A DNA stretch of 64,000 bases from Symbiodinium sp. CCMP2592. Lineage: Eukaryota; Sar; Dinophyceae; Suessiales; Symbiodiniaceae. Numbering within the stretch: position 1 is the stretch's first letter; the number at the start of each line of letters is the position of its first letter. The stretch covers positions 75,001-139,000 of the forward strand of contig CAJNDT010005870.1 of the NCBI GenBank assembly GCA_905221615.1. Reading direction: 5' to 3'. The notes under the pieces are model-generated. The model did no database searches and had not been told where the DNA came from. It saw only the letters and a program-made list of their open reading frames with translations. Positions 52,511 through 62,785 of this stretch are shown here, in pieces. Position numbers and translations under genes: made by a program.

Positions 52511-53788
52511 ATAGCTGAGGGCGAGCCCCTCGACATTCCCTTGCCCAACCGCAAGGCCAGCATCTACACATCCAGTCACTTCTACCTGGATGATTACCCC
52601 AATGCTCCGGAGCCCATCTCCGACGCACCGATGCCGCACACCACAATCAATCCGGCGGCCGCCTTCGAGACAGCGGACGAAGGTTACAGCGGTACTCCGT
52701 TTCCCCGCCCGCCCAAAGAGTTCACCAGGCCCTCCTTCCTACCGGACAGCGACGACGGAGGCATGGATTCAGGGCAAGCTGAGGAACGACGGGCTCAATC
52801 CACCGAGGCCCCCGACGCTCGGAGGCCGCATGAGGGAGTCGGGCATCCGGAGGCGATCATCGCCGGGGGCGCTGCGGGCGCCGCGGCGGCGACCCGAAGC
52901 GTGGCCGAGAACCAGACCTTCAACATCCTGCGGGGCGGCGGCGACTGGCTCGACAGAACCCTGCGCATCCCCAGGAGGCCGCCGGGACTGGCGCCGCCCC
53001 CGGACGAGGTCCCTCCGCCTAATATTATTGGGAGGCCCAGCGAGGTGGAGCCCTTGCTGGAGCGGGCCGGCCAGAGAGCCGCGGAGGCGGAGCGTGCGGC
53101 AGTGCAAGACATCGAGGCTTTTGCGACGCAGCAGCTGGCAGAGGCGGAGGCCTCAGAAGGCTTTGCGACTGCAGCCGAAGCCGCGGCGGGCGCTGCCGAA
53201 GCAGCAACCGCAGCAGAAGCGGGCGGAGGAGCTCTTGCGCTCCTGGGCGAAGGAGCTCTGGCGACTGCTGGTGCCGTGGGCGCGGCGACGGGAGGGTTGG
53301 CGGTGGCTGCTGCAGGTGCAGCCTTGGTCAGAACCGCATGGGCCATCGAGGGAGGCTTGAACGCGGCCTCCACCCTCACGGGCTGGGGCGCGGCGACGGG
53401 AGGCGGCACGGACTCAGACGCTTCGCGGCCCAGCGCGACCACGGACCTGGCGACACTGAACGGCATGCAAGAGTCGGGCGCAGTTGATCACTACTTCATC
53501 CAGGAGCAGCGCCGGGCCCAGCGCGCCCAGCCCCAGGTCTTCAGGATCGACACGGACTCAGAGAGCGAGCCGCGGCCCCAAGCACAGCAACACATCGTGG
53601 CCCGCCCGGCGCGGCGGCCGAGGGCCCAGGCCCAAACCCCTTTTGGCCTCAACAACATCCCGATCCCGGTGTCCTCCGGCAGCGACCGCTCCCGCATCAG
53701 CCGGCAGTCCCGCGGCGACCGGGGACCTTTGGGAACGCAGCCGTCCTTCGACGCCCTTCGTCAGGCGAGCGAACCGGAAGCTGCATAA
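52511..53788 (+). pseudogene. 3' part of viral ORF split by LINE; hydrophobic-tailed protein
   Basis: Continues the frame begun at 48734. Removing 48797-52510 joins the parts at a codon boundary to give a 446-residue frame. The sequence has a Pro-rich start (EPISDAPMPHTTINP), an Ala/Glu helix, then a Gly/Ala-rich hydrophobic segment (about 53220-53330) able to enter membranes, and an Arg/Gln-rich end. It lies just upstream of the capsid-like gene, so it may be a minor virion or membrane-associated protein. No family recognised. The frame itself is still open, implying recent interruption. Confidence 0.65.
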
Positions 53789-53802
53789 GTATGTAAAGAG
53801 AG

Positions 53803-55032
53803 ATGGAGCAGGTTACACAAGCCGTCAACGACGAGCTCGTGGCCTCGCTCGACTACAAGCTGGCCACGGGCAACACCAATTACATTCAAAGTCGCAAATC
53901 GGTGCAGTTCTTTCCGAGCTCCCTGTCAACGTTCACGCCGACGACCAGCCGTGTGTGCAGAATACCAATCACCCCCGGTCAAGACTTCGTGGACCCTGAA
54001 TCCATTAAGCTGGCCTTCACCTTCCGCAACACGGACGGCTCCAGCGACATGCTCTGCGGCTCGCCGGACCCCTCGTGCTTCATTGAGCGGATCCAGCTCT
54101 TCGCCAACGGGCAACGCGTGGAAGACATCAGCTACTACGGGCGCAGTTGCTTCATGTATTCGCTACTGAAACCGAGCGACTGGTGGACGGAGCTGCACTG
54201 GGAGGGCCTCCCGGTGGACGCCGGCGGCTGGGCGCAGCCGGTGCAGCCGGGGCAAAAGCGGGACGTGCTCATGCACCCCCATCTGATCGGCATGTTCAAC
54301 TGCGGCAAGATGCTCCCGCCGCAGCTAAATCTCGTCCTGGAGATCGAGTTCGCCGAGCCCGAGATGGCCATGCGCGCCGGCGTGGGCTCCAGCCTGTCGT
54401 ATCAGATCGAGAACGTGCACCTTTTGGCCGACCAGGTGACCCTTGATAGTGCCCTCCGGGAGAGCTTCGAGCGCATATTGTTGTCCAACAGATCGCTGAT
54501 TTTCAGCTTCCCGAGCCTCCACGTGCAACAGAGCTCCGTGCCGGCGGGCTCGACGAGCTACAATATCACCGTCGCGAGAGCGTTTACCAAGATGCTGGGA
54601 GCCTTTGTGCACTTCAACAAGACGGGCGAGAACCACATTTCCAACTTCGAGTACCCCGGGGAGGCCTTCCCCAACGTCTCGGCGGCCACGGTCATGGAGG
54701 GCCAGCTGCAGCTGGGAGTCCTACAATTTCCTCGCAATTCGGTCAAAAGCATCGCCGAATACCACCACTTTTTGGCTATCATGGCCGGAACCTACGATAG
54801 CAAGGTTCGAAATATGCGCCTGCCGAACTACGACAACACGAACTTCATCGCCGCTTTCCCCACGGAGCGTGTGCCCAAGCACCCCACCAGCGGTTTGTCG
54901 ACGCGCTCCGGCGACCTGTGCCGCTTCACCTTCAAGAACATGCCCGCGGACCGCGTGGATCAGTGCTTCATCGGGCTCGTATCCATGCAAATTTGCACTC
55001 TTAGCGGCAGTGGCGTGAGTATCCTCGACTGA
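53803..55032 (+). CDS. jelly-roll-type capsid protein candidate of the viral segment
   Basis: 409 residues from ATG 53803 to TGA 55032, unbroken. Strand-rich sequence includes an N-terminal SVQFFPSSLSTFTPTTSR, then RIPITPGQDFVDPESIKLAF, the loop FIERIQLFANGQRVEDISYY, and a second half with YQIENVHLLADQVTLDSALR and SYNITVARAFTKMLGAFVHF. This alternation and the IERI...NGQ.VEDI pattern recall double jelly-roll major capsid proteins of polinton-like viruses and relatives. At 409 residues it is short for that family (usually above 450), so a related minor capsid or single-roll protein is possible. It lies 14 bp after the preceding ORF. Confidence 0.6.
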   Translation: MEQVTQAVNDELVASLDYKLATGNTNYIQSRKSVQFFPSSLSTFTPTTSRVCRIPITPGQDFVDPESIKLAFTFRNTDGSSDMLCGSPDPSCFIERIQLFANGQRVEDISYYGRSCFMYSLLKPSDWWTELHWEGLPVDAGGWAQPVQPGQKRDVLMHPHLIGMFNCGKMLPPQLNLVLEIEFAEPEMAMRAGVGSSLSYQIENVHLLADQVTLDSALRESFERILLSNRSLIFSFPSLHVQQSSVPAGSTSYNITVARAFTKMLGAFVHFNKTGENHISNFEYPGEAFPNVSAATVMEGQLQLGVLQFPRNSVKSIAEYHHFLAIMAGTYDSKVRNMRLPNYDNTNFIAAFPTERVPKHPTSGLSTRSGDLCRFTFKNMPADRVDQCFIGLVSMQICTLSGSGVSILD

Positions 55033-55141
55033 TGATATTGGCGTTTTGAGCGATTTGTTTCGCCTTTTTTGCCCTCTTCGAGCACCTTAGAACACGTCGC
55101 AAGCCCAGACCGCCGGCGCAGAGCCCGGGCACTAGATGTAA

Positions 55142-58070
55142 ATGAGTTTGTTTCCCTCCACCCTGACCGGTAGGGTCCTGGACGACGGCACAACGCCCCC
55201 GCCAGTCATCGAATTGCAGGGCATCTCCGCCGGGCAGCTCTCCCTCGTCCTGACCCAGTACACCCCCCTGGAAACCACCACCCAAAATACCGTGGACATC
55301 GGCACCAACGCCGCAGCCATCGCGGCGCTGCAGGGCCAAGTGGCTGCCCTGCCCGCAGCTCCGGACCTAACTCCTTACGCCCTGGCCGCGGACCTCGCGG
55401 CAGCAGAGGGCTCCATCGCGGCCAACGCTTCTGGCTTGGTGGCAGTGAACACAAGCCTGACCCAGGGCCTGGCCACCAAAGCCAACCAGTCGGCCCTGGA
55501 CGCCCTCCAGGTGGAGGTCAATGGCAAGAGCACCCCCGCTTCGGTGGACCTCAAGCTCAGCAATCATCCCACGACGGCAGCGATGAACAGCAGCATCGCT
55601 TCGGCCAACAACGCCACGCTGGCGACTGTTGCGACAACCTACGCGCCTAAAAGCGTGGTGGACCAGCTGGCGATCGATCTGGCGGCCCGGCAAACAGCCG
55701 CCGACGTGGACCAGCGGGTCGCCACCGCTCTTCTGAGCTACGTGCAGCAGGCGGCCCTGGACGCCGCGCTGGCGCTCAGAGACGGCCGGCTGGACGGCCA
55801 CGACGCCGACATCCTGGCGCTGCAGAGCGCGGGGCCCTTCGCCCTGCCCAGCGAGATCACGGCCCTGCAGGCCTCCATCGATGCCATCCTCGCGGAGATC
55901 GCCACGCTGGGCGGCGCCACTAATCTGGTCAATGCTCCGGCCTGGCCCGCTAACGTGACCTGGGACCTGCTGGCCGGGAACTTGCACGCCGCCGCGCCCC
56001 TGAGCATCCAGCTCGAGAACGACAACTGGACCCTGTCCTTCTCCGTGGACAGCTACAGCGTCGCCCAAACCGACGCTGCCATCGCCGCGGCCCTGACGAA
56101 TCACTTCACGCGGGCGGAGGCCACCGCCAACTTGGTGGCCGGGATCACGGAGTGCAAAGATTACACGGACACCTCCCTGCTGGATTACAGCAAATGGACC
56201 AGGCCATCTCCGATGCGCTGGTGCCCTACGGAACCGCGGCTCAAAGAGACGCAGCCATCGCAGCGGCCCTCGCGAGCTATTACACCGCGGCGCAAATCGA
56301 CAGCGCCATCGCCGCGGTGACCCTGAGCAACGGCCAGTCCTGGACCGGCGGGCCGACCTTCGCTCTGCTGAAGGGCACGAACGTCCTGCGCAACCTGTCC
56401 GTGGCGGGCGCCCTGACGGCGACCTTCCAAAACCTGGACGACACCATCCTCATCGAGTCGGACTCATATGCGCGCAGCGAGACCTACACCCAGCTCGAAA
56501 CCGGAGCCGCCATCACGGCGGCCCTCGATGCGCTCAATCTGTCCCAGTACCGGACGGAGGCTCAGGTGCTGGCGCTCATCGCCGGCGAGCTGGTGCCCTA
56601 CTGGGACCAAACAGAAGTGCCCAGCTTCGTGGCCGGCGAGCTCGCCAACTACCAGACCAGCAGCCAGGTGAGCTCGGCCATCTCCGCGGCCCTGTCGAGC
56701 TACGACGACAGCAGCCAGGTGGACTCGAAGATCGTCACGGCCCTGCTGGACTTCTACACGCGGGCCGAGACCGACCAGGCCATAGCGGACGCCGTGACCG
56801 GCGGCGTGGACCTGTCCGACTACTACACAATCTCCCAGACCCAAACCTACGTGGCCAACGAGCTCCTCTCGTATTACCCCAGGACCGAGCTGGACAGCCA
56901 GCTCACGGCCACTTTCACGCAGTACTGGACCAGCGGGCGCACCCAGACCGAGATCAACGACGCCGTCGCCGGCTTGCTGGACCAGACCGCGGGGGACGCC
57001 CGCTACCTCGTGCGCGCACCCGGCGCGGAGTCGGGGCAGATCTGGAACTTGGTGCAGGAGCAGTTCACGCCCCGGATTGTGCGCAACCTGCTGCTGGAGG
57101 CGCCCCTGGTGGGCGACGCGATCCTGGGCAACCAGTCCACCCTGCGCATCCGAAGCGACTCCTGGCCTCTCCGCCCAGCCCATCCTGGGCAACGGCAGCA
57201 CCCTCCAGATCTCCTGCGACTGCTGGTCCAAAGGACAGAGCGACACCCGGTATCCCCTCATCGCAAACTTCAATCGCTGGGCCAGCGGGTCACGGACCTG
57301 GAGAACAGCCCGGGCGTGGACCCCACGGCGGACCTCACCGTCAACAGCCTCACGGCAACGGCCTTCGTGCAGACACCCCTGCTGCAGAGCGCCGCTGCAG
57401 ACCTGCAAATTCGGAATGCCACCACCACGATCCGCGCCGAAGACGGCACATTGGTGGCCTCCTTCGCCGCCGGCAGCATCGGCCTGGAGCAAGACATCAC
57501 CGTGCGCTCGGACCGCACTTTGAATGCAACCACGGCGGACTTCGCCCAGCTCTTCGTGGGCAGCACCGCTGCCACGGGGACCTTCACGAGCAGCAGCTCG
57601 GTGTCCGCTACGCAAGAGATCACGAGCGACCTGAGGGTTCAGGCGCCCCTGGTGCGCGCCGATCCGGCGGCCCCCTGGCTCACCGTCCAGGGCGGGACCA
57701 ACGGGATTCTACTGGACGACACGGTCCGCGTCAACGGGGTCTTGGGCCCCGAAGCCAGCCTGCCCTTCCTGAGCCTCTCGGGCGGGAGCAGCGGCGTGCA
57801 GGTGCTCAGCCGAGTGCTGGAGCAAATCGCCGTGGGGCCCACGGACGGCTCTGTGGGCGTGGTGATCCGCAATGCCGCAACGACTGGGGAGGCCGTGGTG
57901 CTGCTGGACGCCAACAACCAGGCCGGCGTGGCGGAGCTCAAGGTGCGGGCGGGCGGCAACTGCGAGCTGAACGCCGTGAACCAATTCATCAGCTTCAACA
58001 CCACCTCCGGGCTGGCCAACATGGCCATCGAGCCGAACATCGGGGGCAGCAACGACGGTTCCGGAGGAAT
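55142..58070 (+). pseudogene. tail-fibre-like repetitive protein, frameshifted
   Basis: Starts at ATG 55142, 110 bp after the capsid-like gene. It reads as a long fibre: coiled-coil-like Ala/Asp repeats (AAAIAALQGQVAALPAAPDL), then many copies of a Y-Y-T-x2-E/Q-x-D-x2-I pattern (YYTAAQIDSAIAA, FYTRAETDQAIADA), then beta-rich C-terminal sequence (VNSLTATAFVQTPLLQSA). Frame changes are needed near 56185 and at about 57165 and 57280. The gene is cut at about 58060-58090 where retroelement sequence on the other strand begins. Such fibres trimerise and mediate host contact in phages and protist viruses. Confidence 0.6.
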
Positions 58071-58074
58071 GGCA

Positions 58075-58877
58075 GTCGTCGAGATGGATGCTTGGCCTGA
58101 TTGCTGCTTCGGCTTAGCCTTGGATTTGACTGCCGTAGAGGAAGATGCCACTGAAGCTCCTCGAGGGGCCTGAGTGGCCCGGGCCTTTGTAGTCCGCAGT
58201 TGGGCTGCCGCTCTCTCCTGAAGGAGTCTACCGATCGACCCTTTGGGGAGGCGACCGGGCTTGGCCCCGGTTGCTCTGGGAGGCACTGTCGCTGTCTTGG
58301 GATCCTCGACCTTGTTGCTCTCTTCCTCGATCTGTGGCTCCACTGGAAGGGCAAAACGTGGAGATAGTGGTTTCGCCTTGACCTTGGGCTTTGGAGGCAG
58401 TGGAGTGAACGGCTCGGGCTCATCAGCCGGCGAAGTGGTCACCTGGTCTGTAGGAGTGCGAGGCGCCCCAGGTACAGCAGAAGACGAGGCCGGTTGTGGT
58501 GGCGTTGCCGGAGGCGGAACCTCAGCGACTGCTTCTCCTTCCACTTCTACTTCAACAGAGATCATCTCTTCTTCGTCCGGCATCTCAACGCCGAGTTCGT
58601 GTTGTTCTGATTGTGCCAGCTCCTCTTGTTGTTCGGGTCGTCGAGCAGGAGCGCGTGGAGGAGGAGGAGGAGGAGGAGGAGGGATCCTGTTCTGTGGGAT
58701 GACCCTCCTTCTGACTGCTGCAAACACAGTCAGCGGAGGCTCGGTCGTCACTGTTGATGTGTAGTCTTCGTGAGGTACGTCATTGGCATCTTGTCGAGCT
58801 TTGAGCAATGCCCGTGTCCGTTTGTCAGGGCGCTTGGCTTCTCGCTCATAATCACGCTGTGTCTTTTCTCTGGGCAT
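58075..58877 (-). CDS. proline-rich ORF of a minus-strand retroelement fragment
   Basis: From ATG 58877: MPREKTQRDYEREAKRPDKR, then a poly-Pro run, a Glu-rich acidic segment, and a Pro/Ser/Lys-rich region ending near KQQSGQASISTT. After about 58075 the frame runs on only as the antisense of the viral fibre gene, so the ORF is truncated there. Disordered composition and upstream ORFs suggest an ORF1/Gag-like linker of a LINE-type element. No enzyme motif. Confidence 0.45.
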
Positions 58878-59038
58878 GGGGAGAAGACCAGGCCCTAGCT
58901 GTGGCCCCGAGACCTGGCATGCGGCCTGGGTTCTTTGAGCAAAAGATGCTTTGGTGAGAAGAGAGTTGGTGCAGCTATCAACGGCACTGGGAGGAAGGCT
59001 TGAGAAGTGGTGACATGAACTGTCGCTCCAGCTCCAGA

Positions 59039-59758
59039 TCACTGAGGAGTGGTGGTGAGTAGGTTCAGGTTCAGTAGGGCCGGGTCCTCGTTGAGTTCCC
59101 AGTGCCGGCTGCTTTCGATGACCTCCTCCAGGGCCTGGCGGAACAAGGCGGGTTTCGGAGGGGAACCTCCAAGAGACATCAGGGCTGGTTGAGCAGTTAT
59201 TGCAGGCGGTAGGTTGGGTGCTGGGGGGGGTCGGAGAGGGAAACCTCCAGCGCAGAGAGATGAGCCCGTGTTGGCGAAAGGCTGACGTAGCTCTAGCCTG
59301 CTCACTCTGTGTGTCGCTGCAGCCTGTGCTGGCCTCCGGCATGGCAGGAGCCGGTGCGGCCGCAGGCCTGGGACGGCTATGGATTTTCCCCGGGTTGAAC
59401 CGCCAGAGTAGTGGGTCGGAGGGGACCTCCCGTAGCTTCGTAGTGTAGGGACGTACAAGAGTGGGGGGTGGTTGTTAAGGTGGGAGCTAGGGGTGTCTCG
59501 TACTGCTGTGATTATATTCCAGAGAGGCTGGGGCTTTCGGGTCCTACAACCTGGCATGCCCGGATAGCAAAGTAGTGGCAGAGGCGAGTCTGAGGTCGTG
59601 GCTGTGCATATAGGCCATGTTGACCGGGAGTGGACCAGGCATTGATCCGTAGGCATGCTGAAACTACGGAGGTCCAAAAGGCTAGGCTGGAGAACTCCGG
59701 GGGGTGGAAATCTCATGATTCCAAGAAGCAGCAGGCTAGTGGTCACCAGCCTGAGCAT
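59039..59758 (-). CDS. 239-residue ORF of the minus-strand retroelement fragment
   Basis: ATG 59758 to a stop at 59039. It has an N-terminal hydrophobic stretch (LVTTSLLLLGIM), a Ser/Pro/Arg-rich middle (NIITAVRDTPSSHLNNHPP) and a helical C-terminus (FRQALEEVIESSRHWELNED). Function unknown. It lies 22 bp after the preceding ORF and about 160 bp before the Pro-rich ORF, on the same strand. Confidence 0.45.
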   Translation of the reverse strand: MLRLVTTSLLLLGIMRFPPPGVLQPSLLDLRSFSMPTDQCLVHSRSTWPICTATTSDSPLPLLCYPGMPGCRTRKPQPLWNIITAVRDTPSSHLNNHPPLLYVPTLRSYGRSPPTHYSGGSTRGKSIAVPGLRPHRLLPCRRPAQAAATHRVSRLELRQPFANTGSSLCAGGFPLRPPPAPNLPPAITAQPALMSLGGSPPKPALFRQALEEVIESSRHWELNEDPALLNLNLLTTTPQ

Positions 59759-59778
59759 AATGAAATCTCATTGTAGCC

Positions 59779-60144
59779 TCAGTCCATGGCATCCAGATCC
59801 TCACAGCGGCCAATCCTAGCAGCATAGGCACCATCCACCACACTGTCAGCAAGTTCCGGGTTGATGTCGTATGTTCGTGCAATGAAGGCCGGTCTATGCT
59901 CTGCTGGTATCCATAACCATGCTTCCTGCCAAATGCAGTATGTAGAGGATCCCAGCCAGGAGATTCCGTAGAGGTTCTGAAGGTGGACCCTTGCGGAAAT
60001 CGGTAGGCCGCGTAAACCGATACATAAGAACTCAGTAGCCAGATGCAGAGCCCGCACATCCTGAGCAGTTTCCCACCTCCACCACGTAGCTTTGTGTGGG
60101 ATCTTGTTGCGTCCATGGGGGGCACACAGGTCCATGGCTGACAT
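59779..60144 (-). CDS. 121-residue ORF of the minus-strand retroelement fragment
   Basis: ATG 60144 to a stop at 59779. Reads TAQDVRALHLATEFLCIGLR, GISWLGSSTYCIWQEAWLWI and FIARTYDINPELADSVVDG. Trp/Tyr-rich and clearly protein-like, unlike the overlapping frame on the same strand starting 5 bp upstream. Family unknown. With the next two ORFs it forms a compact series, read as the 5' part of one retroelement. Confidence 0.5.
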   Translation of the reverse strand: MSAMDLCAPHGRNKIPHKATWWRWETAQDVRALHLATEFLCIGLRGLPISARVHLQNLYGISWLGSSTYCIWQEAWLWIPAEHRPAFIARTYDINPELADSVVDGAYAARIGRCEDLDAMD

Positions 60145-60271
60145 GTCATACTAGTTTCGAGGATATCTGAAGGTCCAGAAATGTGAATGACTGGGGACCA
60201 ATGGCAAAGATGAGGTGGGGAAGAAACTCTCTCGTGGGGACCCCGGGCGAGGTAGAGCGAGCCGAGACGCT

Positions 60272-60273
<2 letters not shown>

Positions 60274-60348
<75 letters not shown>

Positions 60349-60349
60349 A

Positions 60350-60432
<83 letters not shown>
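60274..60432. repeat. (AGT)n microsatellite
   Basis: About 159 bp of AGT triplets with one AAT interruption near 60349. It reads as poly-Ser or poly-Leu in frame, which is not taken as coding. The region 60433-60707 holds further short AGT/AAT tracts and no gene. Confidence 0.98.
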
Positions 60433-60707
60433 ATAAGAATAAGAATAACAATGGCAAGACCCGCAATTTAAACCTATAGTAACATAGTAGTACTAGTGTA
60501 CCAGTAGCAATCTTAATAAAAGGAATAGTTAGCGGCGATAGTAATAAAAAGTAATTAATTAAGCAGTTGTTGTGGTATAGTAGTTAGTAGTAGTAGCAAT
60601 ATCAATAGCAGCAGCAGAAGTCACTATCACTATGAGATATCACTATGTCACTATCACTATCCGATCCAGCTCTGCTAGCTCCAAATGAGGACAGCCGCAA
60701 TCTAAAC

Positions 60708-61358
60708 TCAGACCCTGTCACTGTTGGCCTTCAGAATGCATGGGCACCACAAACAAGTGGCCACACTCGGCAAAGCCATCCCTTGCCCTGCCAGCTGCCG
60801 GAGGCTGTGCACAGACATGCCGGTCGGGATCACCATGTCTCGAGGATGGCCATGCTGAAACATCATCTCGCGTGCCGTAATCAATCGGCGCAAGCCCAAA
60901 TGGATCTGCAAAGTGGAGCTGCACAAAGTATGATTGAAGCCACTGTCGGGCGTGATGAGGTTGCCCCGGTTAGGATTCTGACTTACGTTGACAATGAGAG
61001 TCTTGCAGGCCTTCCTGATGGAAGCAACACTGACACCCGACCTTCTTTGCCCGGGCTTCAGCTTCTGAAGCACTGACAGGTTCAGGATTGCCATGATCCG
61101 TTTGTTCTTCTGCAACCCACAGAGCTTCAAATTCTTGACTTTCCGAAGCACATCGACAGAATCCGAAATGCCCAAACGATTCTGCCACTCAGCGATCTGC
61201 ACCTGCCACTGCTGCGGCCCGCTTGCTGGCCCTGCAACACGGCGCGTTGTCTCCTGAGAGTCAAAACCGAAACGGCCACCAGGTTCATACTGACGTAACA
61301 GGAGACGTTGGAAGCTTGGAGACTGCTGCACTACGTATAATGTGTTGTTTTCGGGCAA
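60708..61358 (-). pseudogene. C-terminal fragment of a cytosine-5 DNA methyltransferase-like protein
   Basis: A minus-strand frame of about 216 codons without an ATG at its start. Its end carries LRRLITAREMMFQHGHPRDM and RQLAGQGMALPSVATCLW, which fit motifs IX and X of C5-methyltransferases (R-x-L-T-x-R-E-...-Q-G-F-P and the GNAVP-like element). The preceding part would hold the target-recognition region. The SAM-binding and catalytic Pro-Cys motifs are not found upstream, so it is a fragment or one exon. Methyltransferases on retroelements are known in dinoflagellates. Confidence 0.5.
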
Positions 61359-61688
61359 ACCTTAATGTTCTTCCGAGCCAAGATTATCTATTTTTGATTC
61401 TAGATGCTAGCTACTAATCACTGACTAATCACCACTGATTACTGGTTGCTGGTTACTGCCGACTGATTGAAATTTTCAAGCCTTCTGCTACCAGACCTAT
61501 CACCGACATGTAAATACTGCCATGTGGCAGGACAGCCCAGCACCAGCCCCCAATATTCCGGCCAGCCCAGCCCGGCCCGCCCGCCCAGCCCAGAAGCCTG
61601 GCCATTGTGGGATGGGAGAGGCCATCACTGCCGCATTTTTTTTGTATTTTGGAGCCATGAATCTGGCACTGCCCCCCCCCCCCTACGG

Positions 61689-61835
61689 GTTCGTATTATT
61701 TTCGTATTGGTTTTCGTATTTTTTTTTGTATTTTCCCTAGGAAAATACCAAAAAAATACGAAAACACCTACGGCCCAGTATTTCCAGATACGAAAAAAAT
61801 ACGGAAACCAATACAAATCAAATACGAAAAATTTA
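61689..61835. repeat. AT-rich inverted repeat of CGTATT/AATACG type
   Basis: The left side (TTTTCGTATTTTTTTTTGTATTTTCC) and right side (GGAAAATACCAAAAAAATACGAAAA) pair around CCTAGG near 61740; further CGTATT/AATACG copies continue outward. A likely small MITE-like hairpin. Confidence 0.6.
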
Positions 61836-62147
61836 TGGCACCCAAAAGCCTGAGCCTCGGGGAACTGGTCGGACCTTCGTGGGGATCCAGGCCAGCACCC
61901 TCAGCTCTCCTGGCAGCCCTTCCCCCCACCAGGAAGGGGTCTGGTGACCCTTCCAAGGCCGGGCCTTTGGTCACCAGTCCCCCACCCACCCCTTGCCCCC
62001 CGTCCCCCCCTCACCCGATCTCACCTCCCGGCACCCTACATGTCGGTGTCTCTTCTGCTTAGGCAATAATAGGAAGCTTCGCAAGATGTACCTGCACACC
62101 CATATCCACATCACTGGCCCAAACCCACATACCCTCTGCTTTCTGTT
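61836..62147. other. no supported gene
   Basis: GC-rich with CCCC tracts (61980-62030). Only short low-complexity frames are present. Confidence 0.35.
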
Positions 62148-62164
62148 TCAAATACACAGGCCCA

Positions 62165-62167
62165 CAG

Positions 62168-62200
<33 letters not shown>

Positions 62201-62270
62201 CTTCAATCCTTAACACAGAAACACACAAGCTAACACACAGAAACACAACACACACACACACACACACACC
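62165..62270. repeat. (CA)n-rich microsatellite region
   Basis: Several CA runs interrupted by TTCAATCC and similar segments. Confidence 0.9.
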
Positions 62271-62429
62271 CTGAAACCACGAAACACGAAAAGAAACAAA
62301 CAACCCTGAAATCGACGATCTTACTGAGTTAAACTGAATCCTGGAAGCCGAAAACACTGAATTGAAGTTGTCATAACAACAGTAGAGTCCGTAGAGATCA
62401 CGGTCGACGACAGCAGCTACACTCCAGCT

Positions 62430-62785
62430 GAATTCCGACCGGTCATACCCAACATTATGAAAACTGGGTTGTCCTCCTCCCGCTCCAGCTCGGCCAACAG
62501 AAGAGGATCGTCGCCGTCCAGCAGCAAGCGCTCCAGTGGAAGGGGCTCCAAGCTTTTTTGTCGTGCATGTATGGCCTGCATGGCAGCACGAACCCAAATT
62601 CCCATCTGCACAAGCTGTGTAATGATGCAGCTCTGGTATTGCACGGTGAAACTCAACTTTCCTGGGTACGGTGACTGATGCACGGCTATTCCGACGGCCT
62701 CGACCATCTTCTTGAAGCAAGAAGCCTCCTCTCTCGAGTACGTGTCCTTCCTGAAGAAGTTGATGTAGAGCCTGGACAGGAAGCA
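62430..62785 (-). CDS. possible exon of unknown gene
   Basis: A minus-strand frame of about 115 codons: LYINFFRKDTYSREEASCF, KMVEAVGIAVHQSPYPGKLS, FTVQYQSCIITQLVQMGIWV and a Leu/Glu-rich end (LERLLLDGDDPLLLAELERE). Well-mixed and protein-like. No domain, start or splice sites established. Confidence 0.4.

Noticed and set aside
52795-53466. Antisense Ala/Pro/Ser-rich ORF over the viral gene
   Set aside because: A shadow of the GC-rich sense frame, which has better composition and fits its neighbours.
56464-57615. 383-codon antisense ORF over the fibre gene
   Set aside because: Open only because of high GC; Gly/Arg/Val-rich with no motif, while the sense strand has a clear fibre repeat.
60183-60479. 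Poly-serine and poly-leucine ORFs
   Set aside because: They translate an (AGT)n microsatellite; neighbouring residues are not conserved in type.
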